A DNA stretch of 60,000 bases from Symsagittifera roscoffensis. Lineage: Eukaryota > Xenacoelomorpha > Acoela > Convolutidae. The notes under the pieces are model-generated. The model saw nothing but the letters and a program-made list of their open reading frames with translations, was not told where the DNA came from and searched no databases. Made by a program: the position numbers and the translations under genes. The stretch covers positions 36,521,152 to 36,581,151 of the forward strand of contig NC_087066.1 in the NCBI RefSeq assembly GCF_963678635.1, in the 5' to 3' direction. This document shows, piece after piece, positions 12,930 to 24,715 of the stretch. Positions within the stretch are counted from its first letter, which is position 1. Every line of letters begins with the position of its first letter.

Positions 12930-13584
12930 CACTGTAATATATCAGGGCATCACTCTTCGCATAATTGTCTCCGTGTGCTTAAGACAAAGTTATCCGATAA
13001 ACCTCATCTGGAGCTTTTGTGGAGCAGTATTTCCGTAGGGGCTTTCTTGTTTGACATATTGACGATGAAAATGTCTCGTAGTAGTCTGCGCTCTAGGGTA
13101 CCTAAGTTGCACTGCGTTGCCAAATCACTGAGCACCGAATGAAACATCTCAAACGATTCGCCGTCCCGTTGTTTCCTTGACAGTAATTGATGTCTCGAAG
13201 CTTTTGTTTGGTGCTTTCTCGAAAGCGTCCAGCACCCTTGGATATCGTGTCGTTTTGGGGCAAGCGGGGCAAGCGGTTGTCTAGCTTCTGTTGCCCCTTT
13301 CGCCCAGGCATAAACACAGATTTGAGATCGATGTCTGCTCCGCCTCCGTACGTTCTTATTCTGAGCACGTCCGCTGGTAAATCCGAAAATTGGGCAGCTG
13401 GTAACGTCTTCGCAAAGTTAATTCGCGTGAGATAAAACCTATGTTTTGCAATTATCGCCCAGGTAAAACTAGTTAACCAGTGCTCCCAAAGCATTGGTGC
13501 TTCCGTGCAATTACACGGCCAAAATGCCGTTATTCCTAGTGGGGTTTTTTCTGTTCGCGGACAGTTTCCTACCTGGTGCGCCAT
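12930..13584 (-). pseudogene. Ty3/gypsy gag remnant, second family (copy 1)
   Basis: Read on the minus strand from an ATG at 13584, the frame has a Trp-rich start (LWEHWLTSFTWAI), as expected of gypsy gag. After frameshifts it shows the conserved core: a stretch with RDGESFEMF followed by LSDLATQCN, then LRDIFIVNMSN. This is the RxQxxGE...F...L..LA..C...LRD pattern of gag. It differs from the gag of the element at 48.6 kb, so it is a second family. No pol was identified downstream. The sense frame on the plus strand (13187-13435) is only the complement of this remnant. Confidence 0.75.
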
Positions 13585-13614
13585 TGCAAAAACATCTTAT
13601 TCAATACGTAAACT

Positions 13615-13676
13615 TATAGCTATAATCGTCCAACTGCAATCAAATTTATAGCTATAATCGTCCAATTGTAATCAAT
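13615..13676. repeat. Two copies of a ~30-bp repeat
   Basis: The phrase 'ttatagctataatcgtccaa' occurs twice about 34 bp apart, each followed by 'tgcaatca' or 'tgtaatca'. It lies just upstream of the minus-strand gag start, so it may be part of that element's leader. It is kept at 20236-20300 in the second copy. Confidence 0.6.
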
Positions 13677-13726
13677 CATCATAACACACACGCGCTGATT
13701 TAGAACTTCAACAACTCAAACGCAAG

Positions 13727-13960
13727 ATGGCAGGTACTAATCAAAATAGCCGACAGACAGCTCCAAGGGCGTCAATAAACAAAAGTCAGACCAAACTAGA
13801 TGTACTAAAATATTCACATGTAACAACAATTTTTCGAAAGGTTTTGACCTACGAATTGATTTTTCGACGCACGCTTCCCCTCAAAAACAGTATATATTGC
13901 CTCCAAGGTGCCTTTAGAAAAATTTCCAAGATCAATCAGCTGAAAAAAAAGATGTCCTAA
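13727..13960 (+). other. Small open frame, 77 codons, of doubtful status
   Basis: An ATG in good context (caagATGGC) opens a basic 77-codon frame that starts MAGTNQNSRQTAPRAS. The second copy has the same start but a different C-terminus because of an indel near the duplication end. No domain was recognised. It lies head to head with the gag remnant and could be a chance frame or a first exon. Confidence 0.15.
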
Positions 13961-14042
13961 ATAGTACAAAGTTGGATATTTGGGTGGACAGGGGGCCGAA
14001 TCCCTGAGGGTTGGGACGTCCTAAAACTGTATTCAGCAACCG

Positions 14043-14755
14043 TTTTCTCAAATTGTTTTGATGAGAACATCGAACAAGACGAAGGAACAAAATATCGGGA
14101 CTCAGAAAAAGACCGTCACTTTAGAGGCGACTGATCAACGACTGATAGTATTCGTGTCGAAAATTGCGTAGAAAGAAAAGTTGTCCGGGGAGTCGGACTC
14201 TGAAGGACCAGGTGGACAAAAATTTGATTGGCGCGTTCAGATGGATGAGTAGATCATGCATACCAGAACCTGTCGTGGAGACATGCGCTAACATAGACTC
14301 ATTTGTCGAGGACAGTGAAGACCCTGATAGTGATCGCAACCTGTTCCCGGGTGAAAAATTCTTTGATAACGCTGCAGATTACTTGGAGATGATACAGGTG
14401 TCAAAACGTTCAATGAGCTTATTACTGCAGAAGGAAGCAGTCAGAATTCAACTAGAACCGTTCAAACAAGAGACAAAGCCATTGCCAAGATTTGGTGTGT
14501 TAAGATGGAAGATGACGCACATCTCCATATGAGCTGATTAGTCACCTTTGGGTCATGAAAACATACTTGAAGGCGAAATACAGACTCTCGGATTAACTAG
14601 AGGCGCAGAGAACTGACCGTATAACAAGTAGCTTGAAAAGATGGTTCTAAAACGGGGCACCAGACACAGGAGATCTGGAGGAAGATAAGAAGATAGTTAC
14701 CGGATTTCGAGACAATAAATTATGCAGAAAAAGGAACTGTTGTATCTGAACAAGC
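14043..14755 (+). pseudogene. Duplicated 3' end of the gypsy linker relic
   Basis: Same sequence as 7388-8100 with scattered substitutions. The 122-codon frame at 14164-14532 keeps the acidic linker segment. It carries no further element sequence on either side, which shows that it arose by segmental duplication and not by a separate insertion. Confidence 0.8.
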
Positions 14756-15039
14756 ATTGGAGATAAAAAAAATAACAAATTGTATAAAAAAATGGCAAAG
14801 AAAATATTACGAAGACAAATTATCCAATCTCAAATCACTTCACGTTTGACACCAGCTTCAGGTTTGAAAATTGGAGCAGTTCTAAATTTTACAAAAAACC
14901 TAGGTATATCGGAAAAATTAAAACCACTAGAAAAAGACCCTACAAAATCATTGACAAACCAACAGATGTAACATGTAAAATAACTGATTTGAAAAAAACT
15001 TGCGTCGAAAAAACTTAAAATCAACTAAGAAACGTGACA

Positions 15040-15950
15040 TCTTGGAAACGAAAAGCAAATGAACAGTCGCTTTGGACGTAAAATTTGCAAATCCTGAAAG
15101 TACTCTTACAGTACCCGACTTCAACGTTGGGAAATTCAAATTTTGAGGAACTTCACCCCTAAGTTTTCCAAAAAAAAATACTTTGTTTTGAAAACCAGAA
15201 AAAAAGTACCAAGATTTGAGCAGTCTTAATAGAAGGAAATATTCTCAATCTTTGACCGTACTCTGATAGCACACAATTAAATGGTTGGGAATTTCACTTT
15301 GGTGAGTTATTTCGTAATTTGAGGTAAAAAATTAAAACTTCCGAGGAAATCACAAAAATCGTCTTATCTCTTGAACTAAGAAGATTTGTGCATTCTTAAT
15401 TGGAAACCCAATTTGCGAACCCTGAGGAAAACTACAAGGTTTTGAGCAGTCATATTTAGAAGCAAAATTTGCAACTTCTGAGAGTACCCTCACTGTTTCC
15501 AACAACAGGATTGAGAACTTCAAAGTTTTGTAATTTTTTTAACATCTAATTTTTCTGAAAATTTCCGAAAAAAAATCGTAAAAAAAATCAAACCGAAACA
15601 TACAAAGAATTGAGCCGAAACCATCGGAGACAAGGTTTGCAACCTCTGAGAGTACCCTCAGATTATCCAACAACAGGGTTGAATCTTCAAAGTTTCGAAA
15701 CTTCTTAAGATCTAAGTTTTTTTGACATTTTTTGAAAATTATATAAAAAAGTCATTTCTCGAAAAGTACAACGATATGAGAGGCGAGATTTGGAGGCAAG
15801 ATTGTCAACCCCTGAGGTTACCTTGACAGCACCCAATTACAGGGTGAGACTTTCAGAAATTTTTTTCAAATTTAAAAAAATCCGAAAATTGCCGTACCTC
15901 GTAAAAAGGATTCAGTTATTCATATATGGATGCCAGAATCGCAAAAACTA
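15040..15950. repeat. Diverged satellite-like array, period about 165 bp (copy 2)
   Basis: Second copy of the array at 8400-9330, with the same unit order and the anchors 'ctgagagtacc' at about 15479 and 15644. Small deletions distinguish it from the first. Confidence 0.6.
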
Positions 15951-18900
15951 GGAAACCCCTGCAAAAATCAAAGTATTGGGTTGCTTATTTCAAACACTGA
16001 ATGTAAACTGCAAAATCGAAAAATCTTAGCCATTGCAATATACGTTATAGCTTAACCATGCAAAAATTTTTGTTAAACATGTAAAAACAATACGTTGAAA
16101 AGCTTAAACATGGCGAGAAAGTGAAGCCCGCATTAAAAACAAATAGATAGATAAACAAAAAAAGCAGTTGTACAGACAGACAAACTTAATTTGACCTCGA
16201 AAAAAATTTTAAGCATTCCAATATATGATATAAATTAGACGTGGAAAAATTCTTTCGTTTAAAATGCAAAACTATTACGCTTAAAGATGCGAGATAGCTG
16301 TCGCAAGCATTTAAATATAGTATAGACAAAACTACAGCATAGAAACAGCATCTTGCCATATAATCCACAAGAATACGCTCCGAGAACTTGAACAGCTATA
16401 ATCAATCACTGGACTCCAATTTGTAAATCAATACCAGATATCAGCAGTAGAAGAACATGAGACTACTTAAACACATTACAACAACCAACAAACAAATTTA
16501 CACAATGAAAAAAGAACACCAAAGAAAAGCAAACCAAAACCAAGCCTATATAAAGAACAAACCGTTACTTACAAGATCAAATATCAATTCCAGAAACAAA
16601 AAAGTCCGAGCAAATCCAACAATCTGGACTTTGAAACCAACCAAAAAGATAACAAAGTTTTTATTTCACAAAGAAAGAACTTGAAAAAAGTAGAAATAAA
16701 TGACCTATCTAAGAAAAGGTGAGAACTTTATACTGACAAACATATCATACTGACTCGTTACTTCTTCTCATCCAAAATCTCATCAATATTCCGATAAATT
16801 ATTACCTCTATCTATTGTCAAATTATTGAAACGTTACATTTTCAATCTCTGTATCTCAGAAATAAAGATAAAACAAACCAGTCAATCACACAGCCCTTTT
16901 TTCTTTCATACTTTTCATTCGCCACCACTGTTCAATTAATCGATCCAATCCCAGTTTGAACTAGAATCAAAACTAAAACTTAGTACCTTCAGGTCAAAAT
17001 TAGCAGCAGCCTCATCTTTGACAACTCAAGTAAGTATCATATCAACGTTGCAATCTTTCTCGAAAACTCAGAACGAAAATCAACACTATTGGATAAATAA
17101 ACACCCCTAAATTCCCAAAAGAAAATAGTAAAATTGGCCTAACGTAAAAAAATTCACAAAATCACGTAGCCTTAAGCCAATCTAACCCACAGAAACCTTT
17201 CTTTATCCAATGAGCAAAACAAGAATTAGCGACCAACTTTCAAAATCTTCAGACTACCCTTTACTACTACCTCTTCATATCCAACCCACTTGACAAAAAA
17301 TGGATACACATCCGACCTCACTCGACAAGAACACGAAAAAAAATTATCTCCAAATAGTGAAATCACTTTCTGACTGCCAATTTTACAACCAATTGCTGAT
17401 CTTTTCAAAGAACTTTCACTTTTTTCAATTTTTCCAACTTATTGCATTTTTTTCACTGATTTTCTTGACTTTATAATTAAAACTTTTCCAGTTTTTAGGA
17501 TTTGATTCATAATTTTCAAAACCTTCTCGCAAATCTACTTTTACTCTTTCTAAACCATTGATCATTTAATCAGGTAGCATTACCTTAAAAACCCTTCCTT
17601 TTAAATGTTAGGATATCTTTTTCACAAAAAAAAATAATTTTTAAAACTTTAAACAATTTTCCTAACTTTAGTAGCATCATGAATCCTGACACTCTATAAT
17701 TGACATAGAAGAGCATTAATCAGCTTTGAATTAGATGTCATAATGCTCATCATTTTTGTCGACGAATACTACCAAGACCATAAGGCTTCTTAAACTGAAA
17801 CAAACATAAGGCAAAATAACATCAAGATTGCTGATCAAATCCCAAAAACAAACTCCCCACCAACCAACCCATCGCAAAACTTTACCCAAAAATCTCCACA
17901 CAACCGATAGTTCAAGTATACATTCAACCACTCACAAGCATCTACTCGAACTTTGTATGTCGAAAAACCCTATACCTAGGAAGACCGACAAGCCCTATTA
18001 TGAGAACAATTGACTCCAGTTTATCATATCGCACCTTTAAGTGAACCACAGTACCAACCAACGTATAACACATATCCGTCATTGTAATAAGAATTAAACA
18101 GATTCAGACACCACCGTCAAAATCAATCCTAAAAAATTGCAATTGAAAGACAATTCATCTCCGATGAAACAACAGGAATCTCAGAACACCGAGAGTTCAA
18201 TTTAACATAACTTCACCATCTTAACCTTCAACTTTATCAACCCTGCAAACCACTACAATAGAAAAAAAACCCTACACTCACAAATATCAGCTCACCTCCA
18301 TACACTAAATCTACGCTCAGACTACGTAGGTTCAACCCCAGCGAAAAAGAGAACCCGTTCAATCCTCAAACACCTTCCCATAGACTACCGTATTGGACGA
18401 ACTACAAATACCCACACGGTGAACCAAAATCAGCACGGTATAAAAACATCATCTCAACCAAAATCATTTTCCCTACCATCAACATTAGTAACAAATCAAT
18501 CGACGTTAAATCTTCCCAATAAGTTTACAAGTTCCCAATAAAAGATATCACGAACTACGAAAAACTTGTAAACCTTTACAGCAAGATTGGAACACTTTTG
18601 TAGCAACTCCTCCTTTATTTAGTCAAAATTTAAACGGCATCCGACGTCACAGTTAGGCACTACATTGATTATAATATCGGCACCACATTCACAGACATAC
18701 ATGGCCACAACATCCAAATAACAAAATCTAGTTTTAAAATTCAAAAAATCAAGGAAATTAAAAAATTTTATAAATCACCCAATATAACTATCTCAGCTAA
18801 ATATTACAGTACAATCTTTAACCACTTCATTAATTTGTACTGAATTAATATATAAATACGATAGATAAACTAAAAAGGCAAGTGGTTATAAAACTTTTTG

Positions 18901-19535
18901 CGATCCATATTCAGTACTATCAGACTCATTTAACTTTTGATATTACTACTAGTAAATATTCTTACCTCTTAGCACATTTAGACCAACGATTCGCGACGTT
19001 GCATCGCCACGCCCCAGGTCACAAACCTCATTGTAGCACATTATTGTGAAGGCAATCAACAAAAAACATTAATTAATAACGCAACAAAACAAAAAACAGA
19101 ATGCGAATTAGAACCTCAAGCAATAGAGCAACTAATGTAATTACCACGCTCTGCTCCAAAGCCCGCTTAAGGACACTTGTAGGCCGGGAGTTTACAAGAA
19201 AACTTTCTGAAAAGAAAGTACACTGTTCACAAGTTTTCAGTGGAAACAAAAATGGACTTGATCACGAATCAAAATATAAAAGTAACATAGAACGTTTGTT
19301 AGAGCTCACTCCTGAAGTTTGTACGAACGAACTAAAACGTTCAAATCTAGTTTAAAAAAGAACAAAGTCGAACACTTGTAAATTTTTACATTTTTCCAGA
19401 CTAAACACGTCAACATCAACTTGAACAAGGTCATGGTCAAATACGATTTGAAGATAAATACCCCTATCCTGGTGCATCTTGACGGGTAATCCATGACCTC
19501 CACAAAAAAATGGAACAAGTTCAATTTCACACAAG
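15951..19535. other. AT-rich DNA without a supported gene (copy 2)
   Basis: Second copy of the gene-poor interval. An 84-codon plus-strand frame at 19101-19355 is interrupted in the first copy, so it is not treated as a gene. Confidence 0.4.
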
Positions 19536-19537
19536 AT

Positions 19538-20203
19538 TCAAAGGACGACACTATAATATATCAGGGCATCACTCTTCGCATAATTGTCTCTTTTGCTTAA
19601 GACAAAGTTATCCGATAAACCTCGTCTGGAGCTTTTTTGGAGCAGTAATTCCGTAGGGGATTTCTTGTTTGACATATTGACGATGAAAATGTCTCGTAGT
19701 ATTCTGCGCTCTAGGGTACCTAAGTTGCACTGCGTTGCCAAATCACTAAGCACCGAATGAAACATCTCAAACGATTCGCCGTCCCGTTGTTTCCTTGACA
19801 GTAATTGATGTCTCGAAGCTTTTGTTTCGTGCTTTCTCGAAAGCGTCCAGCACCCTTGGATATCGTATCGTTTTTAGGTCCAAATGGGGCAAGCGGTTGT
19901 CTAGTTTATGTTGCCCCTTTCGCCCAGGCATAAACACAGATTTGAGATCGATGTCTGCTCCGCCTCCGTACGTTTTTTTTCTGAGCACGTCCGCTGGTAA
20001 ATCCGAAAATTGGGCAGCTGTTAACGTCTTCGCAAAATTAATTGGCGTGAGATAAAACCTGTTTTGCAATTATCGCCCAGGTAAAACTAGTTATCCAGTG
20101 CTCCCAAAGCATTGGTGCTTCCGTGCACTTAACACGGCCAAAATGCCGTTATTCCTAGTGGGTTTTTTTCTGTTCTCGGACAGTTTCCTACCTGGTGCGC
20201 CAT
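19538..20203 (-). pseudogene. Ty3/gypsy gag remnant, second family (copy 2)
   Basis: Duplicate of the gag remnant at 12930-13584, starting from the equivalent ATG at 20203. The conserved gag core is split across two frames: 19767-20069 holds the N-terminal half including FEKARNKSFE, and 19538-19765 holds LSDLATQCN and LRDIFIVNMSN. The frame breaks differ from those of copy 1, so both copies have kept decaying since the duplication. Confidence 0.75.
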
Positions 20204-20629
20204 TGCAAAAACGTCTTAATCAATACGTAAACTTATAGCTATAATCGTCCAACTGTAATCAAATTTATAGCTATAATCGTCCACTTGTAATCAATCATAA
20301 CACACACGCGCTGATTTAGAACTTCAACAACTCAAACGCAAGATGGCAGGTACTAATCAAAATAGCCGACAGACAGCTCCAAGGGCGTCAATAAACAAAA
20401 GTCAGACCAAACTAGATGTACTAAAATATTCACATGTAACAACAATTTTTCGAAAGGTTTTGACCTACGAATTGATTTTTCGACGCACGCTTCCCCTCAA
20501 AAACAGTATATATTGCCTCCAAGGTGCCTTTAGAAAAACTTTAGAAAAACTCCCTAAATAGTACAAAATTGGATATTTGGGTGGACAGGGGGCCGAATCC
20601 CTGAGGGATGGGACGTCCTAAAACAGTAT

Positions 20630-21376
20630 CAAAGTGGGCCCTTTGGTTGGGCAGGGAGTCAAGTCCCAAATCTGCTACTGATCTACCTCAAGATCGGTTT
20701 CATCTGAACAAATCGAGAACAAACTAAATTGAATTCACAATTTCTATATAACCAATTTTTTTCTGAACTGAAATAATCGTTTAACATAAACAAATAACAA
20801 AATCAAATTCTCATCAAGAGAGATAACAATAATTTGCAAATTTAGACTAATAGATTAAAAACTAAATAAAAACAAGTTAACATAGTCAACAGTCATTGGA
20901 AAAGTGTTAATGAATTCTTTCATGATAATTTTTTTTCAAAAAAACTAACCCAAAGTGCATTTTTGAAACTGAAACCCATTTCTTTTTATTTCGCGATATT
21001 TATATTCGTGCTAATTATTTGTATATTGGAGAGCGTAATGCTCCTTCTAATTAGCTAATGAATTTGAATTAAACTTAGAAAACTCAAATCCAAACCGCGA
21101 AAAAATCTAATTTGAGCGTGAACAACCAAGACTTTTCATAGGAAAAAGCACAAGAACTGAATAAGCAATAAATTAAGTTCAATCGAATTTGAATTGAACT
21201 TAAAAAAGCCAAATCCAAACCGCGTGAACAACCAATACTTTACATGAAAAAAGCATAAGAACTAAATAAGCGATATCTCACTTCGTTCATTAACACTTAA
21301 AAAGGTACTTCAACGGTAATAACTGCACGATCAAGGAAAAATTGATTTTCTAAATATATGAGCAGTCTCTTCCGAT
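20630..21376. other. AT-rich intergenic DNA
   Basis: No gene was seen. A phrase 'gaattaaacttagaaaactcaaat' has a variant about 120 bp later (21067 and 21192), each preceding 'ccaaaccgcg', so this is a small diverged direct repeat. Confidence 0.35.
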
Positions 21377-21538
21377 TCAGAAGTTTAGGTCATCAGAGCT
21401 CAAAAACGTAGACAACTCTCCGTCTTCAACTCCAAATGTCTCCCGTAACAAGACGTTAACAGAGTCCTCCAGATCAGTCATTGGCTCAATTCCTGCCAGA
21501 TCATCTTCTTCCTCCTCTAGCACGCTGTTGTTGGTGGC
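21377..21538 (-). CDS. Possible terminal exon of an unknown host gene
   Basis: A 53-residue acidic frame ends in TGA at 21379-21377. It contains LEEEEDDLAG, MTDLEDSVNVLL and ends in LSSDDLNF. On its 5' side is 'ttcctcttag', a plausible splice acceptor, and the frame is closed by that same TAG, which fits an exon boundary. The codon pattern looks protein-like. A neighbouring open stretch upstream in another frame (about 21545-21680) could be an adjoining exon, but I could not match phases. No family was recognised. It could also be a fragment of a mobile element. Confidence 0.35.
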   Translation of the reverse strand, partial: ATNNSVLEEEEDDLAGIEPMTDLEDSVNVLLRETFGVEDGELSTFLSSDDLNF

Positions 21539-22440
21539 CTAAGAGGAACGTCATTAACAGTCAAGCCGCCACTACTATTAAGAACACTTGTAAAGCTACT
21601 GGTTAACAATAGGTATGGTCTCGGTAGTTTCACAATAAGTCCAACTATATTTTCCCAGAGCAGTTAATCCGAACATAAGAGCGAACTCAGCCTAACAATT
21701 TTCACATTCGTTATCACACAGTTTTCAAACATATCTCATCATAAAAACGTCTCATTCCAAGCTAATTTAGCTCTAGCAAGCAAAAAAAAACTCATTTTTA
21801 ACAATTTTGCTGAACAAAAAGTTGCTGATCTCCTGATTCAAATCGAATTCAACGGTTCATCATGCGTGAATTTTGTACTAGTATTGAATCTCCCCGTTTT
21901 GCGAAAAGGGGGAAGGAGGTAGTTGAAGAGATCCAATTTTCAAACAAAAATTATCAAAGCTGGTCTGAAAAAAGAATAGTGGAAGAGAAGAATGGAACTC
22001 AAATACAGCCAACAGAGAGTTAAAAAAGTGTCAATGAACAAAAACAAAAATGACTGAATTTATTTAATTTAATCTAAGTCTTTCATGACATTCTCACTGC
22101 ACATGGTTGCTATTGCGCCGCCAGGGCAGGAAATATATTTAAGTTTCTAAGATGAACACCAAACACTAGCGAGGATCCGAGAATAATGTTGGACCATTCC
22201 TCCACACTGTCAAGGTGGACAATTTTCCAAAAAAAACGGCTTTTGCTTTTTTTTCAATTGAGCAGGTCTTTTCGCTGCGAGCTCGATTTATTTTCTTTCG
22301 ACGCGATGAACGCAAGCAATGAAAACGCATTTTTTTCTGAAAACTAGTGCAGGTTAAAAGCAGTTTTAGAGGTACGTCAGGTGGACCATTCCATGATAAC
22401 TTTAAACTACGGCTTTTCAACAAGTTTCGTCTCTTCCACT

Positions 22441-23570
22441 TTAATTTTTTCTCTGTAGCGAGCAAAGATATTTCAAGCATTCAGGTACTTCCGCGCCATG
22501 AAATACTTTATGCATAAAAACTATTGATTTAAAAACAATTCGATCTTTGATAGGCAGCAAATGTAAATTGTATCTTAACTCTTTGCATGATTTGAACTTC
22601 TTGATTCCAAATACGAACTGACATGCATTCTGGACAAGTTGCAATTTTTCTTCATTGCATTTCGAGATCCCGTTCAGTAACGCGTTACAATAGAGTGCTC
22701 AAAATAAGACTTTACACCAGCAAACTTTTTTTCAAGGTTTAAAAACTGTTGTATGCGGTACAGTGTTTGAATTGGAGATAGCAAGCGCTACAGACACAAT
22801 TTATATGTCTCGTAAAGTTCAATTTCGTATCTATCTTTACGCCCAGAGAAGTTATCAAAGGAACAAGATCAATTTTTGTGTTTCCCAGAATTAGATTTTC
22901 AAGCTTCAGGTTATTTCTTTTCGCTTTTGAACACTTGTTTTGTCTGGATTGATCTTCAATTTCAGCTCATGCAACTTTGTTATCAGTTTCGTTGTATTAA
23001 TTTCAAAATTTTTTGAATTGTTTGCTTTTCTGTCTAGAGATACATAAATCAAGGTGTCATTAGAGTTGGTAAGAGCCCAAGAGGTTTAAGATAATCGGCA
23101 ATTGCTGTCACGTACTTAATGAAAACAAATGGACCAAGAATTGAACCTTGTGGGACTCCGTTCTCTACTTCAGTTTCTCAAGAGACTCCGTTATTGACCT
23201 GTACTGTTTGTTTTCAGTTACTAACGCAGGATATTATCCAGTCCTTACACACTCCTTTTATATTGAACCGCCCATGTACTATATCATTCAAAACTTTGTA
23301 GTCTATGGTATCGAAAGCCTCTGATAAGTCTACTCCAAGCACAATTACTAGAGCGTTTTTGGTCAAATTGTCATAAAATCTCATTCATCGTTTTCAACAA
23401 GCAGGTTTCTGAGGAATTTTTAGTTCTAAAAGCGGACTGGATGGTATCTAGAAGCTAATCACCTTCTAGAAAAACAGTCAATTGAGAGGTCACTACTCTT
23501 TCAATGACCTTGGATACAGTTATTGTTCCGAACATTGAAAATTGGGAGGAACTTTGCATTCGGGTGTTTT
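22441..23570 (-). pseudogene. LINE reverse transcriptase relic (CR1/L2-like)
   Basis: Read 5' to 3' from high to low coordinates. Fragments give SKVIERVV and IQSAFR near 23500-23400, the RT motif DLSEAFDTIDYKVL near 23330, GVPQGSILGPFVF near 23150, and a C-terminal thumb-like segment with LLPIKDRIVFKSIVF at 22441-22644. Order and spacing fit one RT domain. In-frame stops and frameshifts interrupt it, and no endonuclease was found upstream. It is an old 5'-truncated LINE. Confidence 0.75.
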
Positions 23571-24715
23571 AGTTTTTTGTCAACTTTTTGTTTTCCACGC
23601 AAAATCAGCTGCAACAAACAATCATCGGACAGGACTGAGTAATATATCAAATTAAAGGCTTTTCAGTCGTGGTTCGAACGAAATTAAAAAATTTCGAACA
23701 AGTTTTCCGTGTCGAGAAAAACCGCTTTGAAATTTTTGATTTTTGGTCTACTTTCGAGAAAGATATTCCTTCATAAACATAAGCATAATCTGATTGGCAA
23801 AAAACGGAAATATGTGAAACAGAAGCACTATTTTCAAAATTTAACGTCTAATTGATCTATAACAATTAAAAAGTTTAAGAACATGAAAAAAAACGCATTT
23901 CAAGCTATGCAGTTTCCAATTCTTGATAAGCATACGTTTGTCAAAATTTATTTGAATTAAGAACACTTTTTGAAAAGTAGTCAAAAAATACTTCGAAACT
24001 ATATGAAAATCTGATCATTTTAGAAAAGCCAAAAAAGGATTTAAAAAATTCAATGCTCTTGACAACAAGTTTCTTTAGAAAAACAAGTCAGAGATATGAA
24101 GACATATCAGGCAGTATGACCCATCATAACTTATTTTATTTAAAAAAAATCGTTCAATTTAGCGACCGATTAAAGATTCCCAATCAACAATGTAGTTGTA
24201 TTTTACGCTGCGTAAAAATCTACTCAATCAACAAATTTATCGTCAAATCGATAAATTTCGAAAAAAAATCGGTGTCGAATTTAGTCAGAACAAAGAATAG
24301 TTTACGCGTACGTACAGATAACCGTTTTTTGTTATTTATACTCAATTTTTTGTTTGTTTTTAGACAGTTAAGTCGTGTCTATTTTGTGTATTTTTTTTTC
24401 GGTTCGACTGATAATACTTATTTTTTTAAATTTATTCCGCCTAAAATCATTCTCAGAAAAAAAACTCTGCTGACGTTGAAGCACAAACAACGTGGTTAAT
24501 TTGCAGTGCCAAAAATCAAAACCAAAATCAACTGAGAAATTGGTTGAATATTGCCTATAAGTTTGTGATAACAATTTTTCAAAAATCATTTCTTGTTTTG
24601 TAAAAAAGAATCGAGATTTGTTCTGAATAAGGTCGATGTATTCCGAAGAATAAAGTTTTTGGCCAATGAGTAAACTTAAATATTTGACATTTTGGTTTTT
24701 AAAGAAAAAGATTGT
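23571..24715. other. AT-rich DNA without a supported gene
   Basis: A 148-codon plus-strand frame at 24053-24499 is rich in Phe, Lys and Asn and has no recognisable domain. I regard it as chance. Nothing else was seen. Confidence 0.35.

Larger units (their letters stand above)
7388..14032 (+). repeat. Segmental tandem duplication, copy 1 (~6.65 kb)
   Basis: The block starts inside the gypsy relic at 'ttttctcaaattg' and ends with 'gggacgtcctaaaact'. It is repeated in the same orientation from 14043. Copies are roughly 95% alike by eye, with many small indels. It contains the relic's last ~720 bp, a satellite-like array, AT-rich DNA, a minus-strand gag remnant and a short 30-bp repeat. Confidence 0.92.
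14043..20629 (+). repeat. Segmental tandem duplication, copy 2 (~6.6 kb)
   Basis: Direct repeat of 7388-14032, offset 6,655 bp at its start and 6,616 bp near its end because of small deletions. Only 10 bp separate the two copies. The left end falls inside gypsy-relic coding sequence. The right end lies in a repeat phrase with 'gggtggacagggggccgaa', whose looser variant 'ggttgggcagggagtcaag' follows directly outside. Confidence 0.92.

Noticed and set aside
13727-13800. Start MAGTNQNSRQTAPRAS looks faintly like a histone H3 tail
   Set aside because: The similarity covers only a few short residues, the Lys positions are not kept, and no histone fold follows.
22166-22480. 104-codon Lys-rich minus-strand frame
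   Set aside because: It overlaps the LINE relic's 3' side, has no domain and looks like chance in low-complexity sequence.
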